A stretch of 18,240 nucleotides of DNA from Prochlorothrix sp035285005 (GTDB lineage Bacteria; Cyanobacteriota; Cyanobacteriia; Prochlorotrichales; Prochlorotrichaceae). Every line of letters begins with the position of its first letter. Position 1 is the stretch's first letter. The notes below the pieces were generated by a model. It worked only from the letters and a program-made list of their open reading frames with translations, had not been told where the DNA came from and ran no database searches. The DNA lies in assembly GCA_035285005.1 (NCBI GenBank), contig JAYKIB010000193.1, forward strand, positions 1 to 18,240, written 5' to 3'. The position numbers and the translations under genes were made by a program. Of this stretch, positions 15,265 to 18,240 are shown piece by piece.

Positions 15265-16761
15265 CTACGGCCCCTTGGCAACAATCCGAACGGTTTGGAG
15301 CGTGGGGTCTTCGCAGCCCGTAATTGCACCGCCTTGGGCGTGAATATTCTGAAGCGTCTCCAGGATCGATCGGGTAATGGGTTCCCCTGGGAAAAGAAGG
15401 GGAATCCCAGGGGGGTAAGGGCAAATACAGTCCGCGCAGAGACGATCGATCGCCACTTCCCAAGGCACCACGGTGGTGGGGGCAAAGTGGGCATCCCGAG
15501 GGCTCAGCTGGGGCACGATCGGGCTAGGGTGATCGAGAAGTGGGGGGGGGAACGGGAAAGGGAGTGCCATGGCCGCAGGAGGAGGGCCAGCGGGGCCAGC
15601 AGTGCTGAGATCGCGGAAGCCCTGGACCAATCCTTCCAGATCCGCCGCTGTATTACCGAGGCTGATAATAAAGGTCAGGTGTCGCAGGCTAGGCAGTTCC
15701 GCCAGAATACCCCGCTCCACCAGCCAGTCATCCACCGCAAACCCCGATCGACCGAGAGCCGCCACTTCCACGGTTAGCCGCGTCGGATCCCAAGTCCAGA
15801 ACCCCGAGCGCGGTGCCGCCAGTTGCCAAACCCGCAGTCCCGGAATGGCAGCCAGTGCGCTCTGGGCTTGGTGCGCCAGGTGGAGGGTCTGGGCCATGAG
15901 GTCTAGACCGGCGGTGGCCATTTGGTGGCGAGCAGCATCCAGGGACGCGAGGAGAAGTGCGTTGGGGCTGGAGGACTGGAGGAGGGCGAGGGCTTGGTTG
16001 AGGCGTTGGGGGCTGACCCGATCGCCACAGGTGTGAACCATGGCCGACTGGCTCAAGGACGAGAGGGTTTTATGAATGGATTGGACCGAGAGATCAGCAC
16101 CCTGGCTGAGGGCACGGGGGGGCAGGTCCGGATGGAACCCCCAGTGGGCTCCGTGGGCTTCATCAACGAGGAGAGGAATGCCCTGGGTATGGGTGAGGGC
16201 GGCGATCGCGGCTATATCTGCGCCCACACCTTGGTAGGTGGGCGACAGGAGCAAAACCGCCTTCAGATCCGGATGTTGGTCGAGGGCATGGGCCACTTGG
16301 TCCGGGGTCAGTGTTCCCCACAGATCCCAGTCAGCAGCGTAAACCGGGTTCACAAAAACCGGCATGGCTCCGCTGAAGATGAGACCGGCCAGGGCCGATC
16401 GATGGCTATTGCGAGGCAGCAGAATCTTGTCCCCCGGCCCACAGGTGGCGAGGATGGCGGCCATGACCCCCGCCGTGGAGCCATTCACCAAAAACCAGGT
16501 GCGATCGGCCCCAAAGGTTTGGGCAGCTAAGCGCTGGGCAGCATCGATCGGGCCTTGGGGGGCAAATAGATTGTCTAGGTCAGGTAATTCAGGCAAGTCC
16601 CACTGCCAGAGAGACGATCCCCAAACCCCTCGCAAGCTACTAGGGGCGCTCTGCCCCCGCTGATGACCAGGGGTATGGAACGGGGAGCCACGATGCTGGG
16701 CCGATCGGTACAGGGCCGCAACAAGGGGAAGATCGTTGGGATCGAAAAAGGGAACGGGCAA
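15265..16761 (-). CDS. Orn/Lys/Arg decarboxylase family PLP enzyme
   Basis: 498 residues from a TTG at 16761, fitting the ~480-490 of cyanobacterial members. Fold type I PLP enzyme: substrate-loop motif HTPGHQRG (29-36), NGSTAG (93-98), DEAHGAHWG (200-208) and the PLP lysine in SVQSIHKTLSSL (K231). The C-terminal domain follows a Pro/Gly-rich linker (AGPAGPPPAA) and has CICPYPPGIPLLFPGE, a family string. Members decarboxylate arginine, lysine or ornithine in polyamine synthesis; which one cannot be read here. I chose the TTG because GGAGGT (16768-16773) lies six bases before it and the family begins there. The codons upstream (RSRPRSHPGQVYSW) are unlike the family; a TTG at 16884 or a GTG at 16797 are alternatives. 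112-bp MITEs flank the gene on both sides. Confidence 0.9.
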   Translation of the reverse strand: MPVPFFDPNDLPLVAALYRSAQHRGSPFHTPGHQRGQSAPSSLRGVWGSSLWQWDLPELPDLDNLFAPQGPIDAAQRLAAQTFGADRTWFLVNGSTAGVMAAILATCGPGDKILLPRNSHRSALAGLIFSGAMPVFVNPVYAADWDLWGTLTPDQVAHALDQHPDLKAVLLLSPTYQGVGADIAAIAALTHTQGIPLLVDEAHGAHWGFHPDLPPRALSQGADLSVQSIHKTLSSLSQSAMVHTCGDRVSPQRLNQALALLQSSSPNALLLASLDAARHQMATAGLDLMAQTLHLAHQAQSALAAIPGLRVWQLAAPRSGFWTWDPTRLTVEVAALGRSGFAVDDWLVERGILAELPSLRHLTFIISLGNTAADLEGLVQGFRDLSTAGPAGPPPAAMALPFPFPPPLLDHPSPIVPQLSPRDAHFAPTTVVPWEVAIDRLCADCICPYPPGIPLLFPGEPITRSILETLQNIHAQGGAITGCEDPTLQTVRIVAKGP

Positions 16762-16767
16762 TCGGGG

Positions 16768-16773
16768 ACCTCC
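16768..16773 (-). promoter_or_regulatory. Strong ribosome binding site for a TTG start
   Basis: GGAGGT on the minus strand, six bases before TTG at 16761. It is the strongest Shine-Dalgarno sequence in the window and decides the decarboxylase start. Confidence 0.65.
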
Positions 16774-16897
16774 GTGGGAATGCGGCAGCTTGGTCACCCA
16801 ACCCCAACTTCCACGGGAACACCTCGGCCACCTACCTGGCCAGCTGTAGACCTGCCCAGGGTGCGATCGGGGTCTCGATCGCAACTTGAAAATCTAA

Positions 16898-17009
16898 GTA
16901 CCGGACAAAAAAGTGATCAGCATGGCCCCAAACCCTTGTAGGCTAAGCATTTGAGGCTGATCGCCTAAAACCCTTGTATAGTAGGTATTTCCAGGGTTTT
17001 GTCCGGTAC
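16898..17009 (+). mobile_element. 112-bp MITE, copy 2
   Basis: Same length, ends and orientation as the copy at 15029-15140 (about 87% identical by eye). Its left end lies ~137 bp upstream of the decarboxylase start, so the promoter of that gene may lie in or next to it. The two copies form a direct repeat around the gene. Confidence 0.88.
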
Positions 17010-17029
17010 AGAGCTTGAAAATTACCTTA

Positions 17030-17129
17030 GGGCACTTCGATTAGTTGGGCTGGGCAGCTTCGCCGCCCAGCCCCAACCCCTATTCCTGCGCGGGCTATCT
17101 CCCAAAAAGTTGGGCTAATCGAGGCGCTC
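17030..17129 (+). repeat. 100-bp repeat element, full copy with target duplication
   Basis: GGGCACTTCGATTAGTT to GGGCTAATCGAGGCGCTC, 100 bp, flanked by CTTA (17026-17029 and 17130-17133). The stem GGGCTGGGCAGC / GCCGCCCAGCCC has one mismatch, loop TTC. It ends 20 bases from the 3' end of tRNA-Leu, in antisense orientation to it. Confidence 0.92.
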
Positions 17130-17148
17130 CTTAGAGTTATCTTAAAAA

Positions 17149-17233
17149 TGCGGAACCCGGGACTTGAACCCGGACAGAGTTATCCCCCACTAGAACCTGA
17201 ATCTAGCGCGTCTACCAATTCCGCCAGTTCCGC
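17149..17233 (-). tRNA. tRNA-Leu (anticodon CAG)
   Basis: Class II tRNA of 85 nt on the minus strand: acceptor GCGGAAC/GTTCCGC with discriminator A, D arm with TGGTAGACGC, anticodon arm CTAGA-TTCAGGT-TCTAG (anticodon CAG), long variable arm TGGGGGATAACTCTGT, and T arm CCGGG-TTCAAGT-CCCGG. CCA is not encoded. TTTTTAAG follows the 3' end. Confidence 0.97.
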
Positions 17234-17846
17234 AACTGGTCTTGAGCCTGGGCGATTTAGAGGAACTCTCTAACTGCTTCAGCGATTTACTATCCTGCAT
17301 GACTTTTGGAGATTCGTCAAGCGTTTTGAGAATTTTCACAAATTTTTACCCAATGCTGATCTGGCAACTACCCCGTTGCCGCTGAGGGGAGGTTTGAAAA
17401 CTTCTGCCTAGGTCCCGTAGACCCTTGCGGAATGGGTGCATCCCGTTTTGGAAGCCCTCACCCTAAATTCTTCTCCCGCGTTGGGAGAGGGACTTTAATC
17501 TTATTTCCCTTCTCCCAGCTTGGGATAGGGAGCTAGGGAATGAGGGCCAAACCCGCCCGAGTGAGATACACACCCTGCAGAATCTCCCTCGGTCCCCCTT
17601 TTGCCTGGGAAGGAATAGGCTGTCCCTTACCAAGGGGAGCGAGCGGGGGGACTCCCTTAGGCTCATACATCTCCCTGAGGATCCCCTCGTGCAGCAGAGG
17701 ACCCCCGGCCCAGACTTATTCTAGACTTGCCCTAGATTCGGGGCGCCTCGCAAAGTCCCAAGGTTCTTTCTGTGCTAGTGCCTCACTTGCCAGGGTAGAA
17801 GCAGCCCAATTCCCGATACTGCCGTACCCATATCCTTGTGTCTAGT
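17234..17846. other. Spacer without a gene
   Basis: Holds the leader of tRNA-Leu on the left and one pyrimidine-rich repeat (17456-17535). The remaining open frames have no protein-like composition. Confidence 0.45.
17456..17535 (+). repeat. CCCTCACCC-type foldback repeat
   Basis: CCCTCACCCTAAATTCTTC, then two small stems: CTCCC GCGTT GGGAG (17473-17487) and CTCCC AGCTT GGGAT (~17512-17525). This is the kind of CCCTCACCC/TCTCCC/GGGAGAGGG repeat found between many cyanobacterial genes. A related stretch is at 12338-12376. Confidence 0.6.
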
Positions 17847-17945
17847 GGGCACCTCGATTAATTATGGCGGGCGGCTGCGCCGCCCGCCATAACCTTGATT
17901 CTGCCGTGGGCACCGCGCTGAAAATTTGAATTTTTCGAGGTGCTC
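17847..17945 (+). repeat. 100-bp repeat element, full copy with target duplication
   Basis: GGGCACCTCGATTAATT to TTTTTCGAGGTGCTC, 99 bp, flanked by TAGT on both sides (17843-17846 and 17946-17949). The stem TTATGGCGGGCGGC / GCCGCCCGCCATAA is a perfect 14 bp with loop TGC; its variable part ATGGCG pairs with CGCCAT, unlike the GGGTTG/CAACCC of other copies. Confidence 0.94.
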
Positions 17946-17949
17946 TAGT

Positions 17950-18032
17950 GGACTACCCATTCTGTGATCCAGGCAAAGGTCAGAGCTTGAATGGGACGGC
18001 AAACTGTCCAGCGCAATTACATTGAGGTACCC
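17950..18032 (-). repeat. 100-bp repeat element, degenerate copy
   Basis: On the minus strand it begins GGGTACCTCAATG (18032) and has a broken hairpin around TTTGCCGTCC, then CTCTGACCTTTGCCTGG, close to the core of the copy at 8391-8457. The far end runs into the flank of the preceding copy. Confidence 0.55.
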
Positions 18033-18240
18033 ATAGGCATGGATCAGGTGAAGTAACTTAAACTACGAACAATCCAGAGAACCTTACGCTAGAATTACGG
18101 GCGGACACTTTAGGGGGCACCTCGATTAATTGAAAAAAGGGCTATCTCATCATGAGACTCAGGCTGGGAAGCACCTCGTTAAATTATTAGCTAATAGATT
18201 GCAAGAGGTCTTTAATATTTTGAATTGTAAAGACAAGCTT
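18033..18240. other. Right-edge spacer with two repeat ends
   Basis: No gene. GGGCACCTCGATTAATTG (18115-18132) is a clean left end without its hairpin; GGGCTATCTC after it recalls the right half of fuller copies, so this is probably an internal deletion. A second, altered end AAGCACCTCGTTAAATTATT lies at 18169-18188 in the same orientation. Confidence 0.55.

Noticed and set aside
16762..16884. Longer start of the decarboxylase (TTG 16884 or GTG 16797)
   Set aside because: The extra residues are unlike the family, and GGAGGT lies right before the TTG at 16761.
1..18240. CRISPR array
   Set aside because: The repeats are transposon-like, dispersed and in both orientations; there is no regular repeat-spacer array and no cas gene.

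Overview
The window is from a cyanobacterial chromosome. The short palindrome GCGATCGC (HIP1) and shorter GATCG strings occur throughout (for example at 951, 3317, 4913, 6250, 7641, 12119 and 16202). The gene set also fits: a PSI-biogenesis protein BtpA, a rimO-crhR pair, and a cyanobacterial-type Orn/Lys/Arg decarboxylase. No 16S or other phylogenetic marker is present, so the genus is not called. The glycine/sarcosine methyltransferase hints at glycine-betaine production, hence some salt tolerance.

Layout, left to right. 1-91: two copies, apparently nested, of a ~100-bp repeat. 97-912 (-): glycine/sarcosine N-methyltransferase. 913-2366: no supported gene; a possible group II intron relic and, at the end, the crhR terminator. 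2367-3917 (-): CrhR-type DEAD-box RNA helicase, downstream of rimO (4544-6001, -) and separated by a 626-nt spacer. 6002-6812: divergent spacer. 6813-7709 (+): btpA. 8186-8258 (-): tRNA-Arg(CCG). 8758-9561 (+): an unassigned class I methyltransferase whose last codons lie in a repeat end. 9647-11056 (+): recF with two unusual insertions, then gcvT (11135-12241, +). 12464-12489: terminator shared by convergent genes. 12891-13370 (-): small secreted protein. 13968-14885 (+): membrane-anchored alpha/beta hydrolase. 15265-16761 (-): Orn/Lys/Arg decarboxylase flanked by two 112-bp MITEs. 17149-17233 (-): tRNA-Leu(CAG). 17234-18240: repeats only.

The genes are mostly unrelated housekeeping genes. 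Two links stand out: rimO and crhR are a conserved cyanobacterial pair, and the methyltransferase at 97 and GcvT both consume glycine.

The most interesting signal is non-coding. A ~99-100 bp element has inverted ends GGGCACCTCGATTAAT, a central 12-14 bp hairpin whose arms vary by compensatory changes between copies, and 4-bp target duplications at four copies. About fifteen full, partial or degenerate copies occupy this window. They abut gene 3' ends repeatedly, in one case duplicating the host gene's stop codon and in another providing the C-terminus and stop. No transposase is present here, so any mobilisation would be in trans.
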